DNA from: Prochlorococcus sp. AG-355-A09 | GTDB taxonomy: Bacteria; Cyanobacteriota; Cyanobacteriia; PCC-6307; Cyanobiaceae | Direction of reading: 5' to 3' | Assembly: GCA_003280995.1 (NCBI GenBank) | Contig: QCDG01000014.1 | Location: 1-38,254, forward strand | DNA: 38,254 nt | Notes under the pieces: generated by a model | The model's database searches: none | Told to the model about the DNA's origin: nothing | What the model saw: only the letters and a program-made list of their open reading frames with translations | Shown: positions 9,658 to 19,216 of the stretch, piece after piece | How positions within the stretch are numbered: the first letter of the stretch is position 1 | How the letters are laid out: each line of letters starts with the position of its first letter | Made by a program: the position numbers and the translations under genes

Positions 9658-11616
9658 TTATAACTCGTTAAAATATTCATATATATCATTAACTGAATTT
9701 TTTCCAAGTCCTTTAACTTTTGATAAATCCTCCTTACTAGCTATTCTTATCGCGTCTATTGATTTGAAATGCTCAAGCAATTCTCTTATTCTTGATGGTC
9801 CTAATCCACTGATTTGGGACAATTGAGATCTATTCATTCTTTTAGATCTTTTGTCTCTATGAAAAGATAATGCAAATCTATGTGCTTCATCTCTTACCCT
9901 TCTTAATAGAAGAACTCCTTTTTGATTTTCATCAGTATCAAGAGACTTAGTAAATCCTGGAATAAATATTTCTTCATTTTTTTTTGCCAATGAACATATA
10001 GTTACTTCTTCCTCAAGATTTAATTCTTTTAATGCTTTAATAGCAGCATTTAACTGTCCTTTTCCTCCATCAATCATTATTAAATCAGGCCAATCTGATA
10101 GAAGTTCATTGTCTAATTTACTGTTCGTTTTATCATTTAATATTGAAAAATCCCCTCCGCTTTCTTTAAATCTTGACCATTTTTTAAACCTTCTTTGTAT
10201 TACTTCATATATCGAAGCAAAATCATCACTATGTCCTATAAAAACGTTTGGATCTTTAATTTTATATTTCCTATAATGCTGTTTAGAAGGAACCCCATCA
10301 ATAAAAACGACTTGTGATGCTACAGGGTCACTACCTTGAATATGGCTTATATCATAGCCTTCAATTCTTTTAGGTTGTTCGCTTAATTCAAGTATTTGGG
10401 CAAGATCCTCAATTGATGATTCATTATCTTGTATCCCATTTAATATTCTATCTAATTCCAATTTCGCATTTTTTAAAACCATTTCTACAGTTTCATGTTT
10501 TTTATTTCTTTTTGGGATTAGGATTTTTACTTTCTTTTTTCTTAGCTCCGTTAACCAATCCTCTATGGTTGCTTGTTTTGGAAGGTTATATTGAATAAGA
10601 ATTTCTGATGGTATTTCTACAGGTTCAACATTCATATAATGCTCTTCTAATATCTTTTGTAAAATAAGATTTTCATCTTCTTTATTTAATTTTTGACTAT
10701 AGCCAATTCTCCCAATGAGCTTACCTGATCTCATTTGGAAAATTTGTATACTAGCTACATTTTTTTCTGAAACTATTCCAAAGATATCTCTATTAATTGA
10801 AGAATCTGGTATTGATATTTTTTGTGATTCAGTTAATAATTTTAAACCTGAAATTTGGTCTCTTATTTTTGCTGCATTCTCATAATCTAAATCATTTGAA
10901 AATTGAAGCATTTTTTTTTGTAAAAATATTTCTAAGTCATCATTTCTTCCCTGAAATATCATAGATACTTGTTTCATTATTTTTTTATAATCGTCAGATG
11001 ATATAACTTCTTGGCAAACACCTGGACATCTTCCTATTGAATAATTCAAACAAGTTCTATCTTTATAGACTGGCCTTGGTCTTTGTCTAAGTGGAAATAT
11101 TTTTTTTATCGTAAATAAAGTTCTCCTTAATAATCCGACATCAACATAAGGTCCATAATATCTATCTAAATTATTCCTATTTCTTCTTCTTCTTGTAATA
11201 AATATTCGAGGATATTTTTCACTCCAAGTTATACAAAGATATGGATATTTCTTATCATCCTTTAAAAGAATATTAAAATATGGTTTGTTTGTTTTAATTA
11301 AATTTGACTCTAAATTTAATGCTTCATATTCGCTATCTGTGACTATTATTTCTATTTCAGTTATTTGACGAACCATCAAACTTAATCGGGGAGTTAAATC
11401 TGAATAATTATTGAAATAACTACTTACTCTACTGCGTAGTTTTTTAGATTTACCGATATAAAGTAAGTTATTATCAATATCTTTAAAAAGATAACAACCA
11501 GATGACTTTGGAATTTCGGATAATCTTGATTTTAATAACTCCTTATTATTAATTAATTTATATTCAATTTTAAAATTATATTTGTTATTTATTTTTTCGA
11601 TAGAGGAATTACTCAT
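9658..11616 (-). CDS. uvrC: Excinuclease ABC subunit C
   Basis: Makes the dual incisions of nucleotide excision repair after UvrA/UvrB damage recognition. Its 652 residues contain an N-terminal GIY-YIG nuclease domain (SGCYLFKD and LLYIGKSKKLRSRVSSYF, about 40-68), a cysteine-bearing segment RTCLNYSIGRCPGVCQ, a UVR helix that contacts UvrB (FSNDLDYENAAKIRDQI, about 237-253), the RNase H-like endonuclease domain (GYDISHIQG, MIDGGKGQLNAA, RDEAHRFALSFHR) and C-terminal helix-hairpin-helix repeats (ISGLGPSRIRELLEHF, VKGLGKNSVNDIYEYF). Length and domain order are normal. The ATG lies 9 bases downstream of the flavin reductase gene, so the two probably share a transcript. Confidence 0.97.
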   Translation of the reverse strand: MSNSSIEKINNKYNFKIEYKLINNKELLKSRLSEIPKSSGCYLFKDIDNNLLYIGKSKKLRSRVSSYFNNYSDLTPRLSLMVRQITEIEIIVTDSEYEALNLESNLIKTNKPYFNILLKDDKKYPYLCITWSEKYPRIFITRRRRNRNNLDRYYGPYVDVGLLRRTLFTIKKIFPLRQRPRPVYKDRTCLNYSIGRCPGVCQEVISSDDYKKIMKQVSMIFQGRNDDLEIFLQKKMLQFSNDLDYENAAKIRDQISGLKLLTESQKISIPDSSINRDIFGIVSEKNVASIQIFQMRSGKLIGRIGYSQKLNKEDENLILQKILEEHYMNVEPVEIPSEILIQYNLPKQATIEDWLTELRKKKVKILIPKRNKKHETVEMVLKNAKLELDRILNGIQDNESSIEDLAQILELSEQPKRIEGYDISHIQGSDPVASQVVFIDGVPSKQHYRKYKIKDPNVFIGHSDDFASIYEVIQRRFKKWSRFKESGGDFSILNDKTNSKLDNELLSDWPDLIMIDGGKGQLNAAIKALKELNLEEEVTICSLAKKNEEIFIPGFTKSLDTDENQKGVLLLRRVRDEAHRFALSFHRDKRSKRMNRSQLSQISGLGPSRIRELLEHFKSIDAIRIASKEDLSKVKGLGKNSVNDIYEYFNEL

Positions 11617-11625
11617 TTATAGTGG

Positions 11626-12114
11626 TTAACCTCCATAATTCCAGCCAGTTGAAGATAAATTTAGTGAGTCAACATCATTATTCAGATAAGCAGATTGCAC
11701 CTCTCCTACAAATACGGTATGGTCTCCATGAATAACACTTCCTACAACATTACATTCAACACCACCAACACTATCAACTAAAATAGGCAATCCAAGCTCA
11801 CCTAAATTAAATTCAACAGATTCAAATCTACCTCCTAATGCTTTTTGAGGTTTAAAGAAAACAGCCGCTAGATCCTTTTGATCACTTTTGAGCACATTTA
11901 ATGAGAACTTATTGGTTGACTTTATTATTTCATGACTAGAACCCTCTGCTCTAACAGCCATTACAACTAATGGTGGGGTGAAAGAACCTTGAGTCACCCA
12001 ACTTGCAGTAAATCCATTCACTTCATTTTTATCCTCGTCTCTAACGCCACAAATAAATAATCCGTGAGGTATTTTTCTTAATAAGATTTTTTTTGCTTCT
12101 AGATTTAATGTCAT
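11626..12114 (-). CDS. Flavin reductase-domain protein (FMN-binding split barrel)
   Basis: A 162-residue protein of the flavin reductase-like family that binds FMN and usually transfers electrons from NAD(P)H to flavin. The signature is the segment EVNGFTASWVTQGSFTPPLV (about 30-49) followed by FSLNVLKSDQKDLA and the GDHTVFVGEV strand near the C terminus. It strongly resembles the C-terminal flavin reductase module of cyanobacterial flavodiiron proteins, here as a stand-alone protein with no diiron or flavodoxin part. Its physiological acceptor is unknown. It is the first gene of a minus-strand unit with uvrC 9 bases downstream, and diverges from coaD across 59 bases. Start is ATG. Confidence 0.82.
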   Translation of the reverse strand: MTLNLEAKKILLRKIPHGLFICGVRDEDKNEVNGFTASWVTQGSFTPPLVVMAVRAEGSSHEIIKSTNKFSLNVLKSDQKDLAAVFFKPQKALGGRFESVEFNLGELGLPILVDSVGGVECNVVGSVIHGDHTVFVGEVQSAYLNNDVDSLNLSSTGWNYGG

Positions 12115-12138
12115 AATTGATTTAACTAATAATATTAT

Positions 12139-12167
12139 TTTAACTAAATTTCTTATTCGATCATAAT
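12139..12167 (+). promoter_or_regulatory. Candidate promoter of coaD
   Basis: TTTAAC at 12139-12144 and CATAAT at 12162-12167 are 17 bases apart, an acceptable -35/-10 arrangement. Transcription would begin almost on the coaD ATG at 12174, suggesting a leaderless or nearly leaderless message. Found by eye in AT-rich DNA, so chance is a real alternative. Confidence 0.3.
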
Positions 12168-12173
12168 AAATTC

Positions 12174-12647
12174 ATGAAAATTCTTTATCCAGGTACATTT
12201 GATCCTTTAACAAATGGGCATCTTGATTTAATAGAAAGGGCTGAAAAAATATTTGGCAATCTAGTAGTTGCTGTTTTAGAAAATACTTCTAAAACACCAA
12301 CATTTAATCTTGAAAAAAGAATAATACAAATTAAAAATTCTCTTTCTCATTTACCTAATATTGAAGTTATTTCTTATTCTGGTCTAACTGTTGATTGTGC
12401 AAATGATCTAAAAGCTAATCTTATTCTCAGAGGCTTAAGAGCAATGAGTGATTTTGAGTATGAACTACAGATTGCTCATACAAATAAATCACTTAATAAT
12501 TATATTGAAACTATATTTTTATCGACAAATACAAATTATAGTTTTCTTAGTAGTTCTTTAGTAAAAGAAGTTGCAAAATTTGGTGGTGAAATTAATCACA
12601 TGGTACCCCCCTCTGTTGAGAAGGATTTAAAAGATTATTTTAAATAA
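12174..12647 (+). CDS. coaD: Phosphopantetheine adenylyltransferase
   Basis: Catalyses the penultimate step of coenzyme A synthesis, ATP + 4'-phosphopantetheine to dephospho-CoA. The 157 residues match the family length. The nucleotidyltransferase motif [19 protein letters not shown] (residues 5-23, with T/HxGH-type TNGH) and the second motif in [18 protein letters not shown] are present, as is [20 protein letters not shown]. It stands alone on the plus strand between two minus-strand units and ends 7 bases before the convergent carboxypeptidase gene. There is no Shine-Dalgarno before the ATG. Confidence 0.97.
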   Translation: MKILYPGTFDPLTNGHLDLIERAEKIFGNLVVAVLENTSKTPTFNLEKRIIQIKNSLSHLPNIEVISYSGLTVDCANDLKANLILRGLRAMSDFEYELQIAHTNKSLNNYIETIFLSTNTNYSFLSSSLVKEVAKFGGEINHMVPPSVEKDLKDYFK

Positions 12648-12654
12648 TATTTTT

Positions 12655-13878
12655 TTAACAGGATCTCAAGTAATAAAGATCACGTAATAAATTAAAAGCT
12701 TTTTCTTTATCAATTTTATTAGAATTTTGGATAATGCTTATAATTATTGGCTTATCATTTTTATATAAAAAGCCAGATAATGCAAAGACATTAGAAAGAG
12801 TCCCAGTTTTGCCAAAAAACTTTCCAGACAATTCACTATTTACAAATCTTTTAGCTAACGTTCCTCTCACTCCCGTAATTGAAAGTGTAGATTGATAAGC
12901 AATAAAATCATTAGAATATCTCATTTTATCTAAAAATAATACAACTAACTTTGTTGTAATTTTATTTTTTCGAGACAAACCACTAGCATCTGCAAAGTAT
13001 GCATTAGTTGCTGGGAGGCCTTTATTTTCAAGCCATCTTTTCAATTTTATATAGTTATTATCGTTCCATGTATTTGAGGCATTTTTAAAAAGAGATTCAG
13101 CCGTAAAATTATGGCTTTCAGAATTTGCTAGAGTTAATAATGAAAGAATTGGAGTTGAATATACTTTATTTATTTCTTTAATATTTTTTAAATAAAAAGT
13201 TTTTTCTGAATCAAAAAAATCTATATTTATTTTTGAATTTGGAAATTTATTTTTTAAATAATTTTTAATAAAATTTTTTAATGCATAAATATCATAATAT
13301 TTATTGTAATTACTTTCTATTGCAAGAGATGTAATTGGAGATCCATATTCGTAAAGTTTATCAGTATTTGTCCAACCATTAGGCCAATATAATTTTGAAT
13401 CAATTTCTACAATATTAAAGTTAATAATTTTATTTTCTTTAACATTTGAAATTAGTTCGATTATATGTTCATAATTAAGATCTGGATCACCTTGACCGTG
13501 TAAATAATAATCGCTTTTATTTTTATATAAGGAAGTTTTTAAATTATTATTTAATTTATATTTACTTAAAACATAAGCTGATGAGAATAATTTTTGGTTA
13601 GATGCTGGCAACCTTGGAACATCCTCATTGTAGGAACTTATTATTTCCCCTTTATTATTAATAATTGATACACTAAAAGAATCATCAAGCGTTTGATTCA
13701 ATAAAGCATCATAAGAAGGACATATTTTGTTTTTATTAATTATTCCCGGGAAATTAAAATAAATACTATTTAAAATAGTTATTTTCTGTTTTGTTAGTAA
13801 ATATCTTATTAAGAAAGGAGATGTTACTAATATAAGAACAATAAAGAAAAATGAATATATTTTTTTTATCACATTCAA
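12655..13878 (-). CDS. dacB: D-alanyl-D-alanine carboxypeptidase/endopeptidase, PBP4 (S13) type
   Basis: Trims or opens peptide cross-links in peptidoglycan in the periplasm. All three serine-peptidase motifs of family S13 are visible: SNQK (S-x-x-K, Ser near 92, within PRLPASNQK), SHN (S-x-N, in ANSESHNFTAESLF) and KTG (in FGKTGTLSNV, near 355). An N-terminal hydrophobic helix (about 8-30) would serve as signal anchor. The 407 residues are slightly short for S13. The start shown is a TTG one base after the stop of the upstream gene; a GTG two codons in (13872, giving MIKKIYSFFF) is equally reasonable. It is the last gene of the dapF operon, which makes the lysine/diaminopimelate precursor for the same wall. 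Confidence 0.88.
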   Translation of the reverse strand: MNVIKKIYSFFFIVLILVTSPFLIRYLLTKQKITILNSIYFNFPGIINKNKICPSYDALLNQTLDDSFSVSIINNKGEIISSYNEDVPRLPASNQKLFSSAYVLSKYKLNNNLKTSLYKNKSDYYLHGQGDPDLNYEHIIELISNVKENKIINFNIVEIDSKLYWPNGWTNTDKLYEYGSPITSLAIESNYNKYYDIYALKNFIKNYLKNKFPNSKINIDFFDSEKTFYLKNIKEINKVYSTPILSLLTLANSESHNFTAESLFKNASNTWNDNNYIKLKRWLENKGLPATNAYFADASGLSRKNKITTKLVVLFLDKMRYSNDFIAYQSTLSITGVRGTLAKRFVNSELSGKFFGKTGTLSNVFALSGFLYKNDKPIIISIIQNSNKIDKEKAFNLLRDLYYLRSC

Positions 13879-13879
13879 T

Positions 13880-14506
13880 TTATAAATTTACAAAAATAGA
13901 TTCATTGTCGGGTTTAATTTCAAATTCTTTTTTAAAAAAATACCTTTTATTTTCTTCTTTGAAAAGCAACCAGTTATTTGGATAAATATGCATAAGAGCA
14001 GCTTTATTTAAAGGCTGCAGAAAATAAATATTTTTCCATGTTTTGACAAAGTTTTTACGTCGCTCTCTAATAACACTTCCTATACCAATATTGGAATCTT
14101 CAAATTTTGGATTTAATGAATAATGCGTACCTTGATAATTATCAGACATTGACTCAAATGAATCGAAATCATATGGCTGAGGTAGTATCGATATCATTAC
14201 ACTATCAATATTATTTATATTATTTGATTCATTAAATGATTTAAAAGTAAAGATTTTATCTTTGATATCAGGATAGTCTCTTTGAGCCAAAGCCACAGCA
14301 CCTTGATCAGCAAATGTTATGAATACATTATTATTTTTAGACAATATCTTGTAGATAGTTATTCCAATTCTGTTAAACTTCAACCCTTCAAAATTAAATT
14401 CTATAGTAAATCTTTTATTTGAATCTAATAAACTTGGAATAATTGCATCCTCCATATTCTTAAGAGATTCATTTAAATCTTTAGGTAGTCTGTAATTCGT
14501 TTCCAT
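13880..14506 (-). CDS. DUF1995 family protein, LPA3-like
   Basis: A 208-residue soluble protein of the DUF1995 family shared by cyanobacteria and plastids. Recognisable pieces are the N-terminal RLPKDLNESLKNMEDAIIPSLLDSNKRFTIEF, the central FADQGAVALAQRDYP and the C-terminal NWLLFKEENKRYFFKKEFEIKP. In Arabidopsis the DUF1995 protein LPA3 assists photosystem II assembly; extending that role to this protein is inference. No catalytic motif is evident. Its ATG overlaps the stop codon of the cysteine desulfurase gene by one base (TAATG), and its own stop is one base before the carboxypeptidase start, so the gene is locked into the dapF operon. Confidence 0.78.
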   Translation of the reverse strand: METNYRLPKDLNESLKNMEDAIIPSLLDSNKRFTIEFNFEGLKFNRIGITIYKILSKNNNVFITFADQGAVALAQRDYPDIKDKIFTFKSFNESNNINNIDSVMISILPQPYDFDSFESMSDNYQGTHYSLNPKFEDSNIGIGSVIRERRKNFVKTWKNIYFLQPLNKAALMHIYPNNWLLFKEENKRYFFKKEFEIKPDNESIFVNL

Positions 14507-15678
14507 TAAAATTTGTCAATACATATTTGAATAAGTTCTAAAAATTTATCTATTTCTGACTTATTATTTATTGAACCTAAAGTAACACGAATATTTGAAT
14601 ATAGTTCATCATCTTTTAAACCAATATTTTTAAGTGTTGAGCTAGGTTTCCCAGATGAGCTTGAACAAGCACTGCCACTACTTATGGCTATTTTATTTTC
14701 TGACATGAAATTAACAATCTTATAGGCCTTTATAGGCTCAAATAGTTTATTTAATAGTAAAAAAGAAATATGACTAGGAAGTCTATGGTTAATACTACCC
14801 GTAATCTTTATATGATTATTATCTTTAATTTTTTGAAAAAAATAATTTTTAAGTTTATTAATATTATTAGAAGGAAATTCAGTTATGTAATCATATAATT
14901 TTATTTTTCCTTCAATATTCTTTAATGATTCATACATTCCAGCGATTAATGGCAAAGCTTGTGTACCTTGTCTAATTGAATATTCCTGAGAAAGTGATAT
15001 GTCATCATTTTTTAAAATTTGTCTAGAATTTTCTTTTGTTAAAAGAATACCGATCCCTTTTGGACCTCCAAATTTATGAGCGGATAAACTTAAAAAATCA
15101 CATTTAAGATCTTTCCAACTGAATATTCCATTACTTAATATTTGAGTTCCATCTAAATGAAACATTATATTTAATTCTTCACATTTGGAACCAATAAATT
15201 GGACAGGTTGTATTGTCCCAATTTCACTTTGACCCCAAATAATTGATACAAGCTTAGTATCATTGTTTAAAAATTTTTTGATATCAGAAATATTTAAAAT
15301 TCCATCATTATTTACCGGCCATTCGTAAATAGTCCAATTTTGTTTTCTTAGTTTATTAGCACAAATAGTTGTTGCTTGATGTTCAACATTTGAAATAACA
15401 ACCCTACCATTTTTAAATTTCTCATAGATATTATTAAATACAATATTTGTCGATTCCGAAGAACCAGATGTAAAAATTATATCCTCTGGATCTGCTTCAA
15501 ATATATAAGCAATTTTAGATCTAATTTTTTCAAGATAAGTAGAGCATTTTATCCCTAGCTCATATGTAGATGAAGGGTTATGCCAATAATTCCTATAAGT
15601 TGAATTAATTATATTTAAAACATTCTCAGATAACGGAGTTGTGGATGCATTATCTAAATAGATAAAATTATTTTCCAT
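14506..15678 (-). CDS. Cysteine desulfurase, NifS/IscS type
   Basis: PLP enzyme that removes sulfur from cysteine and hands a persulfide to Fe-S cluster, thiamine or tRNA thiolation pathways. Family features: LDNASTTPLSENVL near the N terminus, SGSSESTNIVF, the PLP-stacking His in NVEHQATT, HLDGTQ, the PLP lysine in LSAHKFGGPKG (Lys near 203) and the persulfide-forming cysteine in SSGSACSSSSGKP (near 336) on the flexible loop typical of NifS/IscS enzymes rather than the SufS group. The 390 residues are normal. Picocyanobacteria also carry SufS elsewhere, so this is probably a second desulfurase (inference). Its ATG overlaps the dapF stop by one base (TAATG). Confidence 0.92.
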   Translation of the reverse strand: MENNFIYLDNASTTPLSENVLNIINSTYRNYWHNPSSTYELGIKCSTYLEKIRSKIAYIFEADPEDIIFTSGSSESTNIVFNNIYEKFKNGRVVISNVEHQATTICANKLRKQNWTIYEWPVNNDGILNISDIKKFLNNDTKLVSIIWGQSEIGTIQPVQFIGSKCEELNIMFHLDGTQILSNGIFSWKDLKCDFLSLSAHKFGGPKGIGILLTKENSRQILKNDDISLSQEYSIRQGTQALPLIAGMYESLKNIEGKIKLYDYITEFPSNNINKLKNYFFQKIKDNNHIKITGSINHRLPSHISFLLLNKLFEPIKAYKIVNFMSENKIAISSGSACSSSSGKPSSTLKNIGLKDDELYSNIRVTLGSINNKSEIDKFLELIQICIDKF

Positions 15679-16538
15679 TAATTTACTAGCATTGATCCTG
15701 AGAAAACCTTTTTAGCATTACCGGTCATCATTACTTCACAATCGTCTTTTGACCAATCAATTTTAAGATTACCTCCTGGTAAGGTTACTATGGTTTGTGA
15801 ACTACAAAGGCCTAATTTATAAGCTGCCACATGGATAGCACAGGCACCTGTTCCACAAGCTAAGGTTGGACCTGCACCCCTTTCCCATACTTTTACTTTG
15901 ATATTATCTCTATTTAATATTTGACAAAAATGCACATTAGTTTTTTCAGGAAATAATTCATTTTTTTCAAATATAGGACCAAGTCTGGAAAGAACAATTG
16001 ACTCTATGTCTTTTACAAAGAATATTAAATGAGGATTTCCCATTCCTACGGCATAACCCATATTATTAAAATCTTTCTCAATAAATTCGTGTGAAGGAAT
16101 TGAATTTATTTTTTTTTCAATTGTTGTTGGAATATCTTGACATTCTAAAATTGGAACTCCCATTTTTACTGTAATTTCATCATTTATATATTTTGCAATT
16201 TTTAAACCTGCTTTAGTCTCAATTTTATATTCTATATTTTTATTTTTCATTGAATCATTTACGTGGAGATACTCAACTAAACACCTAATTCCGTTTCCAC
16301 ACATTTGTGCTTCAGAACCATCAGAATTAAAAATTATCATTTTTGCATAATTATCTTCATTAGGTTCTTCTATAAAAATCACACCATCTGCTCCAACACC
16401 AAATTGCCTGTCGCAAATTTTTTTTATATCAAATATTTTATTTGTCTTGTAATTTTTATAGAATTCATTTCCTCTAGAATCTATTATTACGAAATCATTT
16501 CCGTTACCTTGATATTTTTCAAAAGTTATATTTTTCAT
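15678..16538 (-). CDS. dapF: Diaminopimelate epimerase
   Basis: Interconverts LL- and meso-diaminopimelate, feeding lysine and peptidoglycan synthesis, by a cofactor-free two-base mechanism. The two catalytic cysteines lie in MCGNGIRCLVEY (near 80) and ERGAGPTLACGTGACA (near 228). The N-terminal YQGNGNDFVIIDSR and the central GNPHLIFFV are also typical. The 286 residues match the family. It heads a four-gene minus-strand operon (dapF, cysteine desulfurase, DUF1995, PBP4) joined by stop/start overlaps. A perfect TATAAT lies 27 bases upstream of the ATG. Confidence 0.97.
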   Translation of the reverse strand: MKNITFEKYQGNGNDFVIIDSRGNEFYKNYKTNKIFDIKKICDRQFGVGADGVIFIEEPNEDNYAKMIIFNSDGSEAQMCGNGIRCLVEYLHVNDSMKNKNIEYKIETKAGLKIAKYINDEITVKMGVPILECQDIPTTIEKKINSIPSHEFIEKDFNNMGYAVGMGNPHLIFFVKDIESIVLSRLGPIFEKNELFPEKTNVHFCQILNRDNIKVKVWERGAGPTLACGTGACAIHVAAYKLGLCSSQTIVTLPGGNLKIDWSKDDCEVMMTGNAKKVFSGSMLVN

Positions 16539-16564
16539 TTGTAATTCATATATCTTAAATTTTA

Positions 16565-16570
16565 ATTATA
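16565..16570 (-). promoter_or_regulatory. Candidate -10 element of the dapF operon
   Basis: A perfect TATAAT on the minus strand, 27 bases upstream of the dapF ATG. No good -35 hexamer sits 16-18 bases further upstream. Strong -10 with weak -35 is the pattern described for Prochlorococcus promoters, but AT-rich DNA yields such hexamers by chance. Confidence 0.35.
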
Positions 16571-16580
16571 AATTATTCCT

Positions 16581-16609
16581 TTTAACAATCTATTTCTATT
16601 TTATACAAT
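16581..16609 (+). promoter_or_regulatory. Candidate promoter of leuS
   Basis: TTTAAC at 16581-16586 and TACAAT at 16604-16609 are separated by 17 bases and would start transcription about 30 bases before the leuS GTG. It lies back to back with the dapF -10 element. Called by eye only. Confidence 0.35.
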
Positions 16610-16645
16610 GGATATTAAAATAATAATTTAACAAATAAAAATTAA

Positions 16646-19216
16646 GTGATTTCTCCAGATAAACAATATGAGGCTGATACCAATTTATATAATCCATCTG
16701 AAATAGAAAAAAAATGGCAGTCAATATGGACAGAAAACAATTTATACAAAACCGATGAATTAACTGAGAATAGCGATAAATTTTATGCCTTATCAATGTT
16801 TCCCTACCCTTCTGGTAATCTTCATATGGGACATGTTAGGAATTATGTTATTACAGACTTAATAGCTCGATTCCAAAGGTTTAAGGGTAAATCTGTCTTA
16901 CATCCAATGGGTTGGGACGCTTTTGGTTTGCCTGCTGAAAATGCTGCGATTGAAAGAGGAATTAGTCCAAGTGTCTGGACTAAAAAAAATATTTCTCATA
17001 TGAAGTCACAATTAAAGCTTTTGGGACTATCAGTTGATTGGGATAGGGAATTTGCAACATGTGATGAAAATTATTATATTTGGACTCAATATCTATTTTT
17101 AGAGTTATACAATGCAGGCCTTGTATATCAAAAGGAATCAGAAGTTAATTGGGATCCTATAGATAATACAGTCCTAGCAAATGAACAAGTTGACTCAGAG
17201 GGTAAATCTTGGAGATCTGGGGCAGTAGTTGAAAAAAAATTATTGAAGCAATGGTTTTTAAGAATTACTAATTATGCGGATGAGTTATTGAAGGATTTAG
17301 AAAAATTAGATAACTGGCCAGAAAGAGTAAAAATAATGCAAGATAATTGGATTGGAAAGTCAATTGGTGCAAATATTAATTTCAATATCAATACCAATCC
17401 AGAAAAGAAAATAACTGTATTTACCACAAGGCCAGATACTTTATTTGGAGTTACTTATTTAGCAATTTCGGTTAATCATTCATTAATTAAAAAAATTACT
17501 GATCAAGAAACTATACAAGATATAGAAAACCTTAAACAATATTTGAAAAATAATAAAAATAATGAACTTGAAAAAATTGGAATAAAAACTAGCTTAATAG
17601 CAATAAATCCAGTTAATTCTGAACCTATACCTATTTGGGTGGCTAGTTATGTTCTTGATGAATACGGTACAGGCGCTGTTATGGGTGTACCTGCTCATGA
17701 TTTAAGGGATTTTGAGTTTGCTAAGAAAAACAATATAGATATTAAACAGGTAATACTAAAGGATAAAAGTGAACAAAGTAAGGAGCTTGATAATGCTTAT
17801 TTAGAAAATGGATATCTAATTAATTCAAATCAATACAATGGTATAGCAAATACTATTGCTAAATTAAAAATTGCAGAGGAGGGAGTAAATAATGGATGGG
17901 CCGAAAATAAAATTCAATATCGTTTAAGAGATTGGTTAATATCTAGACAAAGATATTGGGGATGTCCGATACCCATCGTTAATTGCAAAAAATGTGGAGC
18001 TGTTCCTTTAAACCAATCGGATTTGCCTGTTTCATTACCAAAAGATATAGAAATCTCCGCTAACAAGATCAATGCTTTAGGTAATAATAATAATTGGATA
18101 AATACAACATGTCCAAAATGTGGAATAGCGGCAAGAAAAGAAACTGATACTATGGATACTTTCATGTGTTCATCCTGGTATTTTTTAAGATACCCATCTT
18201 CTAAATGTTCAACTAAGCCATTTGAAAAGAATGAAATTAATAAGTGGTTACCTGTAGATCAATATGTTGGAGGAGTAGAGCATGCAATATTGCATTTGTT
18301 ATATGCTAGATTTTTCACTAAAGCTTTGCGAGATAATGAACTATTTGATATTGATGAACCTTTCAAAAAACTATTAACGCAAGGAATGGTTCAGGCCGCA
18401 GCCTTTAAAAACAATAAAACTGGTAAATATGTTTCTCCTTCCGATATTACTGACTTATCAAATCCTACAGATCCAATTGACAATTCTAAACTCGAAGTTC
18501 TTTTCGAGAAGATGTCTAAGTCTAAATACAATGGAATAGACCCTGAATCAGTAATTAAAAAATATGGAGCAGATACAGCAAGAATGTTTATATTATTTAA
18601 AGCACCACCAGAAAAAGATTTGGAATGGGGAGATACAGATGTTGAAGGACAATTTAGATTTTTAAGCAGGATTTGGAAGCTTTATATAAATTGTGCAAAA
18701 GATATAAATAGTAAATCTAATTCTTATCCAGATAAAGAAAAAAATTTAATAAAGTCAATGAATATCGCTATAAAAGAAATTTCAAATGACATATTAAATA
18801 ACCAATTTAATACTGCGATTTCAGAACTAATGAAGTTTTATAATTCATTATCAAATTCCATTAATGACGTAAACAATAATTTAAAGATTGATGCTTTAAA
18901 AACATTTTGTATTTTATTGGCTCCATTTGCCCCTCATATTGCAGAAGAAATATGGGATCTTATAGGATTTAAAAAATCTGTGCATTTACAACAATGGCCT
19001 TCATTTAATGCCGAGGCACTAAAGGAAGATTCATATGAACTAGTAATACAAGTGAATGGAAAAGTTAGAGACAAATTAAATGTTAATAATGATATGAGTG
19101 AAGATCAAATTAAAGAATTGACTCTTAAAAGACCTAACATTTTAAAATGGACTCAAAATAAGGAAATAAGAAAAATAATTATTGTTAAAGGAAAAATTAT
19201 GAATATTGTTGTTTAA
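16646..19216 (+). CDS. leuS: Leucyl-tRNA synthetase
   Basis: Charges tRNA-Leu with leucine. The 856-residue class I synthetase has the N-terminal [11 protein letters not shown], the HIGH-type [15 protein letters not shown] (near 53-67), the CP1 editing domain ([16 protein letters not shown], threonine-rich region and [19 protein letters not shown]), a zinc-type pair CKKCG / CPKCG, and KMSKSKYNG (near 622). The start is GTG: the codon just before it is TAA, and no in-frame ATG occurs until inside the catalytic domain, so GTG is effectively forced. There is no Shine-Dalgarno. Its TAA overlaps the pgi TAA on the opposite strand within a shared TTAA. Confidence 0.98.
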   Translation: MISPDKQYEADTNLYNPSEIEKKWQSIWTENNLYKTDELTENSDKFYALSMFPYPSGNLHMGHVRNYVITDLIARFQRFKGKSVLHPMGWDAFGLPAENAAIERGISPSVWTKKNISHMKSQLKLLGLSVDWDREFATCDENYYIWTQYLFLELYNAGLVYQKESEVNWDPIDNTVLANEQVDSEGKSWRSGAVVEKKLLKQWFLRITNYADELLKDLEKLDNWPERVKIMQDNWIGKSIGANINFNINTNPEKKITVFTTRPDTLFGVTYLAISVNHSLIKKITDQETIQDIENLKQYLKNNKNNELEKIGIKTSLIAINPVNSEPIPIWVASYVLDEYGTGAVMGVPAHDLRDFEFAKKNNIDIKQVILKDKSEQSKELDNAYLENGYLINSNQYNGIANTIAKLKIAEEGVNNGWAENKIQYRLRDWLISRQRYWGCPIPIVNCKKCGAVPLNQSDLPVSLPKDIEISANKINALGNNNNWINTTCPKCGIAARKETDTMDTFMCSSWYFLRYPSSKCSTKPFEKNEINKWLPVDQYVGGVEHAILHLLYARFFTKALRDNELFDIDEPFKKLLTQGMVQAAAFKNNKTGKYVSPSDITDLSNPTDPIDNSKLEVLFEKMSKSKYNGIDPESVIKKYGADTARMFILFKAPPEKDLEWGDTDVEGQFRFLSRIWKLYINCAKDINSKSNSYPDKEKNLIKSMNIAIKEISNDILNNQFNTAISELMKFYNSLSNSINDVNNNLKIDALKTFCILLAPFAPHIAEEIWDLIGFKKSVHLQQWPSFNAEALKEDSYELVIQVNGKVRDKLNVNNDMSEDQIKELTLKRPNILKWTQNKEIRKIIIVKGKIMNIVV

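Noticed and set aside
16305..16544. 79-codon hydrophobic frame antisense to dapF
   Set aside because: It is a shadow of the dapF N terminus; apparent hydrophobicity comes from reading A/T-rich codons in reverse.
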